From contig NZ_FOHZ01000002.1 in the NCBI RefSeq assembly GCF_900111555.1, forward strand, positions 1 to 64,000: a stretch of 64,000 bases of DNA, given 5' to 3'. This document shows positions 9,145-17,873 of this stretch, one piece after another; position 1 is the stretch's first letter, and each line of letters opens with the position of its first letter. The notes under the pieces are model-generated. The model did no database searches and was not told where the DNA came from. It was given only the letters and a program-made list of their open reading frames with translations. Source of the stretch: Marinobacter segnicrescens. Lineage in GTDB: Bacteria; Pseudomonadota; Gammaproteobacteria; Pseudomonadales; Oleiphilaceae. Position numbers and translations under genes: made by a program.

Positions 9145-11175
9145 TCAGGCTGGCCCGCTGTCCGCCTGCAGGGCAGCGCCGGGAACCCGGTCGGCTCCCC
9201 AACTGCGATAGACCATATCGTTGATTCGCTGGACGTCTTCTGCAGGGACGGTTTCCGGATCCCCCCGCTCCAGCGGGTCGAAATGGAAGATATACAGCCG
9301 CGAGGCGAACTCCTCGAAGGGCAATGACGCCTCCCCGAAACGCTCTCCGTTGCCTGATGTGCTCACAACGATCTCATCACCCCAGTTCTGCCCGCTGTCG
9401 TTATTGGGGTTGAAAAAGTACACCCGCATCTCGTCCTGCTGATCCAACCCAACGCGCAGTATGGTAATGGCATGCCAGCCGATAAACCGGGCCGCACTGT
9501 CGGTGACGGCGATGCCTGCCGGCTGGGGGTGGATCAGTGGCTGGTTGCCGTTGTAATAGGGGTGGTAACTGACATAGAAGTGACGGAGGAACCCATCCAG
9601 GTCCTCCAGTTGCCCCGTCGCCACGTCCACGTTAATACGGAAGCCGCGGCCGGACCACCAGCCATGGAACTCCGGGTTCACCCAGCGATGGGGGTCCCCT
9701 TCCCGGCCCGCGCACATGCGCCCCATCTCCGCGTAGATACGATCGAGGTGAGGCACCACCAGCAGGGAGACCGGATCGAGGTCGAGGCTGACCGCTGCCG
9801 CCACTCCGGATTCGCTGAGCCGGGAAGACACCGGCTGCCCCTCAAAGTGCATGATAATTTCGTCATCCCTGGCGGCCCAGGCGACCATCTGCAGCAGGTA
9901 ATCCGGGTCGTTATAGGCCCACATGGACAGGGCCCGGGCGGACTGGCAGGTGGGATTATTCCCCTGCCCCACGCCCAGCGGCTGTCCCAGCATGGACAAC
10001 ACACCCTGGATCAGCCAGGCCCGGGGTTCCGGCGCCGGCCCGAAGGCCATGCGCAAGCGCTCCTCGGAATAGGGCGAAACCGGCAGCAACACCTGACGCC
10101 AAAGCCCCGGGGCTACGGGTGGCTGGTACAGGATGCCTCGCTCAAGCATCAGTGCCAGGCCATATACGCCCTGGCAGGTTTCCGGAAAAATGCCTTCGTG
10201 AATCAGGGCGTGGACCAGCTCCTGGTAGCACAGCAGGCAGTCCCGACCGGTGCTGGACAGGCCAAGGGCTTCACCCAGAAAGCTGGGGTGGGTGTTCAGC
10301 AGGTAACGTATGAGTACCGCGTGATACGGTGAAACCACGCCGGTATCGTGCATGGCCCGGGCGCAACCGGTGGCCTCGCTTTGCAAGGCCACCGAATCCA
10401 TGGTGCGCAGGCGTTCCTGGTAGATCTCCACACCCGGATCTTCGCGGCACGCCTGGGTCGGACCAAACAGACTACTGATCAGTCGGTCAGCACCCTGCCC
10501 GCTGCCGCCCAGGTCGATATCGGGGTTGGCCCGGCACAGAGCGATCTGGGTGATCATCTGGCGGACATCGCCTACCTGGATGGGCCGCTGGTTCAGCATT
10601 CGCCAGATCTCGTCGATCAACTGGTCAATAACGTGCTCATAGCCGATACGCTCGGCCAGGTGGCGGATAACGTTGCGGCTGATGGTCGCCAGTTTCCCCT
10701 GCTGCTCCCGCTCCGCCTCAGACGGGGTGCCAAAAAGCAGCTCCAGGTTGATGGCCAGAACCTGGGCCAGGTAATGGTGGGCCTGTTCCGTCGACACATT
10801 GGGATGCAGGTAGCGCTCCATTGCCACAGCGAGCAATCTCAGCTCGCTGAGCGCCTCGACAACCACGGTTTCCATCTGCGGACTGCGCAGGGAGTGACTG
10901 GTCAGGGACGGAACCAGGATCTGCGGGTGAGCCCAGTCTGAGCCCTCAAAAACCCCGCATTGCTCGATAGCCTCGGCACGGGTTTCCACCTCGGCACAGC
11001 CGCCCTCCACCATCAATACCTGGCGGGCACTGTCCAGCAGGCGGGGCATTTTTGACAGCCTGGCGAACGGAGGGCTTGCAGCCACCAGTTCAATGGCGTC
11101 ATCCAGACGTTTGACCCGGACGGCAAGCTTTTGCGCCGCCTCAGTGGACATCCCATGTTCATTGTTTTCGATCAA
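9145..11175 (-). CDS. Uncharacterised protein with papain-like Cys/His/Asn signature
   Basis: A 676-residue protein I do not recognise. No signal peptide or membrane segment is evident, so it is probably cytoplasmic. Residues 1-390 are largely helical. From about 395 there is a segment resembling a papain-fold catalytic domain: Q404 and C410 in GQGNNPTCQSARAL (papain also has its oxyanion Gln six residues before the Cys), H568 in FIGWHAITILRV, and N589 in VYFFNPNNDSGQNWG. The order C-H-N and the aromatic/Gly context fit a cysteine peptidase, amidase or transpeptidase. It follows an ATP-grasp gene 85 bases upstream on the same strand, suggesting a ligase/hydrolase pair. Start: TTG at 11175 after GAGG, or ATG at 11151. 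Family and substrate are unknown. Confidence 0.6.
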   Translation of the reverse strand: MIENNEHGMSTEAAQKLAVRVKRLDDAIELVAASPPFARLSKMPRLLDSARQVLMVEGGCAEVETRAEAIEQCGVFEGSDWAHPQILVPSLTSHSLRSPQMETVVVEALSELRLLAVAMERYLHPNVSTEQAHHYLAQVLAINLELLFGTPSEAEREQQGKLATISRNVIRHLAERIGYEHVIDQLIDEIWRMLNQRPIQVGDVRQMITQIALCRANPDIDLGGSGQGADRLISSLFGPTQACREDPGVEIYQERLRTMDSVALQSEATGCARAMHDTGVVSPYHAVLIRYLLNTHPSFLGEALGLSSTGRDCLLCYQELVHALIHEGIFPETCQGVYGLALMLERGILYQPPVAPGLWRQVLLPVSPYSEERLRMAFGPAPEPRAWLIQGVLSMLGQPLGVGQGNNPTCQSARALSMWAYNDPDYLLQMVAWAARDDEIIMHFEGQPVSSRLSESGVAAAVSLDLDPVSLLVVPHLDRIYAEMGRMCAGREGDPHRWVNPEFHGWWSGRGFRINVDVATGQLEDLDGFLRHFYVSYHPYYNGNQPLIHPQPAGIAVTDSAARFIGWHAITILRVGLDQQDEMRVYFFNPNNDSGQNWGDEIVVSTSGNGERFGEASLPFEEFASRLYIFHFDPLERGDPETVPAEDVQRINDMVYRSWGADRVPGAALQADSGPA

Positions 11176-11210
11176 AACCCGAAATCCTCAGGGCATGCAG
11201 CCCGTAGCTG

Positions 11211-11244
11211 GTGTAGTGCATCGCCTTTTCTTGATGCACCACAC
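11211..11244 (-). other. Hairpin between the ATP-grasp and papain-like genes
   Basis: GTGTAGTGCATC (11211-11222) and GATGCACCACAC (11233-11244) can pair over 12 bases with one mismatch around a 10-base loop. There is no T-run after it on the minus strand, so it may be a partial terminator, processing site or mRNA-stability element within a two-gene operon. Confidence 0.4.
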
Positions 11245-11260
11245 GGATACTTCAGGTTGA

Positions 11261-12499
11261 TTATACATAGAAGTCCAGGTCTTCCTGATGTTTCAGCAGG
11301 TCCCGCATGCGATAGGGATCGTCACCGAAGAAGTAGATGAGCCCCCAATGGGTGCCAAAGGCAGTCCGCTTGGTGACGGTTTCTTCCATTGGCGGTGTCA
11401 GCTCGTGGGACTCGAAGTACTCGTGGTCCTCGGTCTCTTCCGGCATCTCCAGCCGGCTGACCACCCGGCGACGGGGATAGACGCCAAAGCATCCTGCGTA
11501 GCCTTTAGCATCCACCACCTCTTTCGGGAAGAAGGCAGTAATCTCCTCATCCGTGGTCTTCGGATCAAAGGCAAGGATCATTCCCTGGTAGGCGTTAAAG
11601 CCATAGGCCCGCTCCAGTAACTCGAACACCTTGAAGCCCGGCGGGCGATAGGCCACCTCACCGAAGTACATGGTGCCGTCGCTGGTCACGAAATACTCCG
11701 GGTGCACAAAACCGAAGTCGATATCGAAGGTCTTGATCAATTTCTCGATCTCGGCCGTGATCTGCTGCCGGTACTTTTCCAGGTCGGGGGTGGCAGGCAC
11801 GAACACGGAATAGCCCAGGGTGACGTACTCGGAGATGTTCAGGAAGCGGATCTTGCCGTTGTGAATCCACGCCTCTACCGCGAACTCCCAGCCGTCCAGG
11901 TGGGACTCCATCAGCACCGGGAACTCCTCGTCGGGGATGGTATCCACTTCGTCCGGTGTCCGGATAACACGGTGACCAAGGCAGCCGGCCTTGTCGAAGG
12001 CCTTCAGGTGGATCGGGTCGTTGGGGTCGCCATCCAGTTTCAGCAGGGTCTGGTTCACGCGCTTGAGAAAGCGAATGACGTCTTCCCGATCGTGGGCTTC
12101 CTCGAAGATACCCACCCGGATGCCGCCAAGCTGGGCACGACGCTTCATCAACGCCTTGTCCCGCAACAGCATGGCCTGGCCAAACAGGCGGGGGTTATCC
12201 AGCAGCACCGAGTTGATAGCGCCGGCCCATTCGACGGTTTCCTCGAACAGGGGGATGGCCACATTGACACCCATGTCTTTCAGGGTCTGGGCAATCTCTA
12301 CCGAGCGGTCATTGAGGCGCTCGAAATTCCAGGGCACGTAGGGGATATCGTGTTCTTCACAGTAGGGCTCGGCCCAGTCCGGTGCGACCACCACGTACTG
12401 GCGATCAAAGGATTCGGCGGCCTCCACGGCGTTGAGGCTCCAGCCCAGCAACGCCACATAGCCCTTGTCGGGGTTAAACTTGCGCTCACGCTTTGCCAT
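11261..12499 (-). CDS. ATP-grasp ligase-like protein
   Basis: A 412-residue soluble protein with ATP-grasp architecture, the fold of enzymes that join a carboxylate to an amine or thiol through an acyl-phosphate. After a Rossmann-like N-terminal domain (GYVALLGWSLNAVEAAESFD), ATP-grasp landmarks follow: a lysine near the start of the fold (K115, LLRDKALMK), PIHLKAFDKAGCLG (K166), the hinge acid in VLMESHLDGWEFAVEAW (about 198-211), and the metal-binding end MYFGEVAYRPPG (E281, R285). Substrate is unknown. The gene has a strong ribosome site (AAGGAG, spacing 5) and precedes the papain-like gene. It could make an amide bond that the neighbour processes, but that is inference. It is not one of the common biosynthetic ATP-grasps (PurK, PurT, Ddl, GshB, CarB). 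Confidence 0.75.
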   Translation of the reverse strand: MAKRERKFNPDKGYVALLGWSLNAVEAAESFDRQYVVVAPDWAEPYCEEHDIPYVPWNFERLNDRSVEIAQTLKDMGVNVAIPLFEETVEWAGAINSVLLDNPRLFGQAMLLRDKALMKRRAQLGGIRVGIFEEAHDREDVIRFLKRVNQTLLKLDGDPNDPIHLKAFDKAGCLGHRVIRTPDEVDTIPDEEFPVLMESHLDGWEFAVEAWIHNGKIRFLNISEYVTLGYSVFVPATPDLEKYRQQITAEIEKLIKTFDIDFGFVHPEYFVTSDGTMYFGEVAYRPPGFKVFELLERAYGFNAYQGMILAFDPKTTDEEITAFFPKEVVDAKGYAGCFGVYPRRRVVSRLEMPEETEDHEYFESHELTPPMEETVTKRTAFGTHWGLIYFFGDDPYRMRDLLKHQEDLDFYV

Positions 12500-12703
12500 G
12501 GTTACTCCTTGAGTGTGCGATATTTCACATTTCTAAAGAGTATACTCATCAACGACTTTCACAGCTCATCGCCATTCCGGTCGCCTTGACAGGCAAGTCG
12601 TTGTTTTTTAAAGATATAAACGACAGGCAACAGGATCAGATCGATTAAGTCTTAGAGCTGCTCATTCAGATCAGGATCGAATATAGCCCGGGCGGGCAGA
12701 GAA

Positions 12704-12741
12704 CCCGGAGCCTGCGTAATCCGTGTTACACAGGCCCCGGG
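12704..12741 (-). terminator. Hairpin terminator after mqo
   Basis: On the minus strand CCCGGGGCCTG and CAGGCTCCGGG form an 11-bp stem with one G-U pair, beginning 10 bases after the mqo stop codon and followed by TTCTCT. The T-tract is weak, so efficiency is uncertain. Confidence 0.5.
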
Positions 12742-12751
12742 AGATCGTTTG

Positions 12752-14245
12752 TCAGGCGTCTTCCTTAAGGCCCAACGTGGACAGGGTGCGCTCACGCACC
12801 TGGTTCAGCAATGCTTCATCATCCACCAGGGACTGGCCATAAGACGGGATAAGTTCCCGCAGACGTTCCTGCCATTCCGGGGTCTTGGCACGTTCGCCGA
12901 AGCAACGGTGAATCACATCAAGCATCGCATGGGCCGCGGTGGATGCTCCCGGTGACGCACCCAGCAGGGCAGCCAGGGAGCCGTCCTTCGCCGCCACGAT
13001 TTCGGTGCCGAACTCCAGCTTGCCACCGCCTTCCTTGGTCTTCTTGATAATCTGCACTCGCTGACCGGCATTCTGCAGTCTCCAGTCCTCCTCCCGGGCG
13101 TCCGGGAAGAAGTTACGTAGAGAGGCCACCCGGTCACTGTGGGACTGGAACACCTCGCCGATCAGATAGCGGGTCAGGTCCATGTTGGTGCGACTGACAG
13201 ACAGCATGGGCCTGAGGTTGGTGGGCTTCACCGAACCAAACAGATCGAACACCGAACCCTGCTTGAGGAAACGGGTGGTAAAACCGGCAAAGGGGCCGAA
13301 CAGCAGGGCCGGCTCACCATTGATAATCCGCGTATCCAGGTGCGGTACAGACATGGGCGGAGCACCGATGGGCGCCTTGCCATAGACCTTGGCGTGGTGC
13401 TGGGTCACGATATCCTGCTTCTGGCAGACCAGCCACTGGCCACTGACGGGGAAGCCGCCATACCCCTTCGATTCATCAATGTCGGACTTCTGCAGCATGG
13501 GCAGGGCGCCACCACCGGCACCCAGGAACACAAAGCCGGCCTTGATCTTCTGCGTAGCGCCGGTTTTCTGGTTCTTGACCCGGACCGTCCAGGCGCCCTT
13601 CCCTTCCTTGCGGTACAGATCCTGCACCGGGGAACTCAGCATCAGTTCGAAGTTGGGCGTGCTTTCCAGGTACTTGACCATGCTGCGGGTCAGCGAGCCG
13701 AAATCCACATCGGCGCCATGACCAATACGGGTGGCTGCCACTCGCTGCATGGGGTCGCGGTTCTTGACCACCAGAGGCATCCACTCCTGCAGGGTTTCCG
13801 GGGACTCGGTGTATTCCATCTCCCGGAACAGGTGGTGGGCCTTGAGCTTTTCATAACGACGCTTGAGGAAGGCCACGCCATCGTCACCCCAGACAAAGCT
13901 CATGTGGGGCGTGCGGTTGATAAAGCTTTTCGGCTCCGGCAGCATGCCTTGTTCGACCAGCCAGGACCACAGCTGCAGGGAGATCTCGAAGGAAGAGTTG
14001 ATGGTCAGTGCGCGGTCAATGCTCACGTCGCCATCGTCGTTTTCGGGGGTGTAGTTGAGTTCGCAGTAGCCGGCGTGGCCGGTACCGGCGTTGTTCCATC
14101 CGTCAGTGCTTTCATGGGCTACGTGATCAAGACGCTCCACCATGACGATGTCCAGGGACGGATCCAGCTGCCTGAGCATCATGCCGAGAGTGGCGCTCAT
14201 GACGCCACCGCCGACCAGCACTACGTCTGCCTTTCTTACAGCCAT
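12752..14245 (-). CDS. mqo: Malate:quinone oxidoreductase
   Basis: A 497-residue FAD-dependent, membrane-associated enzyme that oxidises malate to oxaloacetate and passes electrons to the quinone pool, bypassing NAD-malate dehydrogenase. The N-terminal dinucleotide-binding motif VVLVGGGVMSATLGMML, the DGWNNAGTGHAGYCELNYTP region and the C-terminal LGASPGASTAAHAMLDVI are characteristic of Mqo. Full length. It is transcribed away from the exchanger gene, with a hairpin terminator at its 3' end, so it appears to be a single-gene unit. Confidence 0.95.
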   Translation of the reverse strand: MAVRKADVVLVGGGVMSATLGMMLRQLDPSLDIVMVERLDHVAHESTDGWNNAGTGHAGYCELNYTPENDDGDVSIDRALTINSSFEISLQLWSWLVEQGMLPEPKSFINRTPHMSFVWGDDGVAFLKRRYEKLKAHHLFREMEYTESPETLQEWMPLVVKNRDPMQRVAATRIGHGADVDFGSLTRSMVKYLESTPNFELMLSSPVQDLYRKEGKGAWTVRVKNQKTGATQKIKAGFVFLGAGGGALPMLQKSDIDESKGYGGFPVSGQWLVCQKQDIVTQHHAKVYGKAPIGAPPMSVPHLDTRIINGEPALLFGPFAGFTTRFLKQGSVFDLFGSVKPTNLRPMLSVSRTNMDLTRYLIGEVFQSHSDRVASLRNFFPDAREEDWRLQNAGQRVQIIKKTKEGGGKLEFGTEIVAAKDGSLAALLGASPGASTAAHAMLDVIHRCFGERAKTPEWQERLRELIPSYGQSLVDDEALLNQVRERTLSTLGLKEDA

Positions 14246-14621
14246 TTGCTAGTCACCTTAGCGAGTTATTGAACCTGTCGGGCCCGCCACGATCAGCAGC
14301 ACTGCCCGGAAAGTGTGACATTATCCCGGTTTTGGCGGGGATAATAAAATGCTGAGCATGCCAACTATTCACGCCTGAAAGAGGCAGACTCTCGGGAATT
14401 CTGGTGTTATTTAGCGCACCATGATGCGCACTATCACGTACGCAGTCACCGCAACTTTAGTCGGATGTTGAGGTAAAAACCCTTCACCTGCCATAGGGGA
14501 TTACCGGGTGCTTACCTTTGAAACCGTTTTACGGTAACGTCCACGCCCACAGGAATACGAACGGATGTATCGCTCCGTTCAGTGACTGACCTGTTCTTTC
14601 ATCTTGCTGAGGGATATTGGG
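14246..14621. other. Divergent promoter region between mqo and the exchanger gene
   Basis: A 376-base intergenic region without a supported gene. It contains a perfect 8-base dyad, ATTATCCC (14320-14327) and GGGATAAT (14338-14345), about 75 bases upstream of the mqo start, which could be an operator or hairpin in the mqo leader. A smaller dyad, GCGCA/TGCGC, lies near 14415-14430. No clear -35/-10 pair could be assigned to either gene. Confidence 0.3.
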
Positions 14622-15623
14622 ATGCTGCTTGCCCTGCTCGCCATTGTTGCCGGCCTGGTCCTGCTGGTCTGGAGTGCTGATCGTTTCGTGGATGGCGCTG
14701 CCGCCACCGCCGCGCACCTGGGTATGTCTCCCCTCTTGATAGGCATGGTGGTGATCGGTTTTGGCACCTCGGCGCCAGAGCTTGCGGTGTCTGCCATTGC
14801 GGCGACCGATGGCAACCCCGGCCTGGCGCTGGGTAACGCCTACGGCTCCAATATCACCAACATTGCCCTGATTGTTGGCCTGGTGGCGCTGGTCAGCCCT
14901 ATCCAGGTGCACTCCCAGATCCTGCACAAGGAACTGCCCATCCTGATCGGCATCACCCTGCTGGCCGGCTGGCAGCTGCTGGATGGCAACCTGTCCAGGC
15001 TGGACGGCTGGATACTGCTGGCAGTGTTTGCCGTGGTGATGGGCTGGTCCATCGTGCAGGGTATCCGGGGTAAAGGTGATGCACTCGGGGGTGAAACCGA
15101 GTCGGAACTCGCCGCACACCCCATGCCCCTGAACCGGGCACTGGTGTGGCTGGTAGTCGGCCTGGTGCTATTGCTGGTCAGCTCCCGCATGCTGGTATGG
15201 GGCGCGGTCTACGTGGCCCAGGCGCTGGGCGTCAGTGACCTGATCATCGGCCTGACCATCGTCGCCATCGGTACGTCGCTACCGGAGCTTGCCGCCGGCA
15301 TCGCCTCCGTTCGCAAGAACGAGCATGACCTGATACTGGGCAATATTATCGGCTCCGGCATCTTCAATACCCTGGCGGTCGTGGGTATGGCCGCGGCTAT
15401 CGAGCCCATGGCGGCTGAAAGCACCATTCTCTACCGGGACTGGTCCGTCATGGCGGCCGTCACCCTGGGCCTGTTCCTGATGGCCTTCGGCCTGTTTGGC
15501 GCCAAGCGGCTGATCCGGCGCTGGGAGGGGGCTGTGCTGATGGCCGTCTACATCGGCTACACCGGGTACCTGGCAAGCACCGTCATCAGTGCGGCTCGGG
15601 CCAGTGGCGTACCGGCGCTATAA
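14622..15623 (+). CDS. yrbG: Calcium/sodium antiporter (YrbG/CaCA family)
   Basis: A roughly 333-residue inner-membrane cation/Ca2+ exchanger with about ten transmembrane segments arranged as two inverted repeats. The two signature alpha motifs are clear: VIGFGTSAPELAVSAI in the first half and IVAIGTSLPELAAGIAS in the second, each followed by a GN-(A/I)-(Y/I)GS(N/G)I segment. These hold the ion-binding acidic residues. The frame opens at a TTG (14604), but the ATG at 14622 is preceded by GAGGG and starts directly with the first membrane helix, so it is preferred. It converges on an acyltransferase gene. Confidence 0.9.
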   Translation: MLLALLAIVAGLVLLVWSADRFVDGAAATAAHLGMSPLLIGMVVIGFGTSAPELAVSAIAATDGNPGLALGNAYGSNITNIALIVGLVALVSPIQVHSQILHKELPILIGITLLAGWQLLDGNLSRLDGWILLAVFAVVMGWSIVQGIRGKGDALGGETESELAAHPMPLNRALVWLVVGLVLLLVSSRMLVWGAVYVAQALGVSDLIIGLTIVAIGTSLPELAAGIASVRKNEHDLILGNIIGSGIFNTLAVVGMAAAIEPMAAESTILYRDWSVMAAVTLGLFLMAFGLFGAKRLIRRWEGAVLMAVYIGYTGYLASTVISAARASGVPAL

Positions 15624-15650
15624 CTGGCGGCTCCGGGGGTCAGCTGCCAG
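15624..15650. terminator. Short hairpin between convergent genes
   Basis: CTGGCGGCT (15624-15632) pairs with AGCTGCCAG (15642-15650), nine pairs including one G-U, immediately after the exchanger stop codon. No T-run is present on either side, so its role as a bidirectional terminator is tentative. Confidence 0.4.
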
Positions 15651-15678
15651 ACGCCCGGCTTCCGAAGGCAGTTTCCCG

Positions 15679-16461
15679 CTATCGGGCCTCACCGTCGCCC
15701 AACAGTTCTTCCATCTGGCTTCTCACCTGGGCCATCAGCTCCGGCAACTGTTCCCTGGTCATGCCGGATGTATCTATCGGCTTACCCACCTGCACCTCTA
15801 CCGGCTGGCCCAGGTTGATCTTCCAGCTGCGAGCCTGAAGCACGTGGTGAACGCCACGAATGGCCATGGGCACTACCACCGCCTCGGTATCCAGCGCCAG
15901 GTGAAAACAGCCCTTCTTGAACGGCTGCAGCCGGGCATCGCTGGAACGGGTACCCTCCGGCGCTGCCCATAGCACGATTCCACTTTCCATCATTGCCCTT
16001 GCCCGGGCCAGGTCCTGCACCGCGCGATTGCGATTGTGGCGGTCAATGGACGGGAATTCCGCCGCCTTCATGGCGCCCCCAAGCAGGGGAATCCTGAACA
16101 GTTCCTTCTTGGCCAGCATGCGTATGGACCCGGGCATGGACACGAAGGTAATCGGAATATCGTAATGGCTGGCGTGCGTGCTCACTATGATATACCGCCG
16201 GCCATCACCAAAGTCTGGCACTTCGCCCCTTACGGTCAGGTTGGCGCGAACCATCCGCAGCAAGGTGGTGGACCAGCCCCGGGTGTAGGCGTCCACTGTG
16301 TTCCGGTCCAGCCGCCGCACGGCGGCCCTGCCCAGCACCAGAAGGCTGTAGATTGCCGTCAGGCCAAGTGAGCCAAGTATCACGGCCACACGCCGCAAAA
16401 GCGTCGCGGATTCGGTAAGGGGGTTGGTTCTGAGGCGAATCATGCGAGGGCGGATCTCCAT
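15679..16461 (-). CDS. 1-acyl-sn-glycerol-3-phosphate acyltransferase (PlsC family)
   Basis: A 260-residue membrane-associated acyltransferase. The family's HX4D catalytic motif is seen in STHASHYDIPITF, and the second substrate-binding block in APEGTRSSDARLQPFKKG. A hydrophobic segment near residues 25-48 would anchor it in the inner membrane. These enzymes transfer an acyl chain from acyl-CoA or acyl-ACP to lysophosphatidic acid in phospholipid synthesis. Several paralogues are common in one genome, so the exact acceptor is not certain. It is convergent with the exchanger gene and not in an operon with lipid genes. Confidence 0.88.
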   Translation of the reverse strand: MEIRPRMIRLRTNPLTESATLLRRVAVILGSLGLTAIYSLLVLGRAAVRRLDRNTVDAYTRGWSTTLLRMVRANLTVRGEVPDFGDGRRYIIVSTHASHYDIPITFVSMPGSIRMLAKKELFRIPLLGGAMKAAEFPSIDRHNRNRAVQDLARARAMMESGIVLWAAPEGTRSSDARLQPFKKGCFHLALDTEAVVVPMAIRGVHHVLQARSWKINLGQPVEVQVGKPIDTSGMTREQLPELMAQVRSQMEELLGDGEAR

Positions 16462-16642
16462 GGGTGTGGTAGGGAAAAGCCGCCGATTATAGCGCTTTGT
16501 AGCAAACGGTATCCAAGCCAGAACTGTTTATTATTTGACCAGGCCGGTCGGCCGGACTAAATCTGATAAGTACACGTCGTCCGAATACGGGCATTTGCAG
16601 CTACCGTTAGCTGTCATTCCGAATCCGCTCAGGGGGCAAGAC

Positions 16643-17872
16643 ATGAACAATAATCCTGATCTCCACGCCCGTGCCACGGCACTTTCACAACAGGTCGGCA
16701 GCACCCGCCGCCATTTTCTGCTTGGCAGCGCCGGCGTACTCGCCTCGGTGCCTCTGCTGGGCCTCGCCCCCCTGGCGCGAGGGGAAGAACCCAAAAGCCT
16801 GCCGGACTATGCCGCCTGGAAAGAGCGCAACGCGCTGATCGTCCACAGCACCAATACCATGGAAACCCGCCGAGACGCGATTGGTGCAGGGGTCGTGACC
16901 CCGTCAGACCGACTGTTCGTTCGCAACAACCTGCCTACGCCACCCGTGGACGTCGTCGAGAACGCCGATGCCTGGGAAGTGTCGATTGAAGGAGTAAGGA
17001 ACCCCCGCAGCCTTACCCTGGCCGAGCTCAAGAACATGAACGTCACCTCTGTTACCACGGTGCTTCAGTGCTCCGGGAACGGCCGCGCGTTTTTCCCCCA
17101 TGGTGCCAGCGGAACCCAGTGGTCGGTCGGCGCAGCTGGATGTGTGGTGTGGACCGGGGTGCCCCTCAAGGATGTGGTCGAGGAACTCGGCGGCGTTGAG
17201 GATGGCATGAGCTTTATTACGAACACCGGCGGCGAAGAGCTGCCCGCCGGGCTTGACCCGAAAACCGTCATCGTGGAGCGCTCGGTGCCAGCGCGGGCAC
17301 TGGAAACCGCCATTCTCGCCTGGGCCATGAACGATGAGCCCTTGCCACTGTCTCACGGCGGTCCGCTGCGGATGGTCGTTCCGGGGTATTACGGGGTCAA
17401 CAACGTCAAGTACGTCAAACGGGTTGCGTTCACCGACAAGGAAACCGATGCCAAGATCCAGGCTTCCGGCTACCGTATCCGGGACGTGGGCAAATCCGGC
17501 GCACCGGAACAACCTTCCATGTGGGAAATGAACGTCAAATCCTGGATTACCACTCCCCTGGAGAAAACCCATAAGGGCCGCAACCTGATTTACGGCGTTG
17601 CGATGGGCGGCGCAGTAGCCGTGGAGAGCGTTGAAGTCTCCACCGATGGCGGGGAAACCTGGCAGGAAGCCCGCTTTGTGGGACCGGATCTTGGCCAGTA
17701 CGCCTGGCGGCCCTTTGTGTTCGCGACCGATCTTTCGCCGGGCGAAGTGCGCCTTGTGAGCCGCGCAACGTCGGCCAGCGGCGAAACACAACCGAAGGGT
17801 CGGACGGATAACGAGCGGGGTTACGGCCATAACGGCTGGGAGGACCATGGCGTGACGGTGCAGGTAAGCTGA
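16643..17872 (+). CDS. Sulfite oxidase-family molybdoenzyme (SorA/SoxC-like), Tat-exported
   Basis: A 409-residue periplasmic molybdopterin oxidoreductase of the sulfite oxidase family. The Tat signal is visible at STRRHFLLGSAGVLASVPLL (twin Arg 22-23). The cysteine that ligates molybdenum is C143 in VLQCSGNGRAFF. A C-terminal dimerisation domain follows (AVESVEVSTDGGETWQEARF). The ATG at 16643 follows AGGGGG and yields the proper Tat leader; the upstream open extension is not needed. The next gene, one base away, encodes a c-type cytochrome, which fits a sulfite dehydrogenase/cytochrome pair oxidising sulfite and reducing the cytochrome. No other sox genes are nearby, favouring a SorAB-type enzyme. 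Confidence 0.85.
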   Translation: MNNNPDLHARATALSQQVGSTRRHFLLGSAGVLASVPLLGLAPLARGEEPKSLPDYAAWKERNALIVHSTNTMETRRDAIGAGVVTPSDRLFVRNNLPTPPVDVVENADAWEVSIEGVRNPRSLTLAELKNMNVTSVTTVLQCSGNGRAFFPHGASGTQWSVGAAGCVVWTGVPLKDVVEELGGVEDGMSFITNTGGEELPAGLDPKTVIVERSVPARALETAILAWAMNDEPLPLSHGGPLRMVVPGYYGVNNVKYVKRVAFTDKETDAKIQASGYRIRDVGKSGAPEQPSMWEMNVKSWITTPLEKTHKGRNLIYGVAMGGAVAVESVEVSTDGGETWQEARFVGPDLGQYAWRPFVFATDLSPGEVRLVSRATSASGETQPKGRTDNERGYGHNGWEDHGVTVQVS

Positions 17873-17873
17873 C

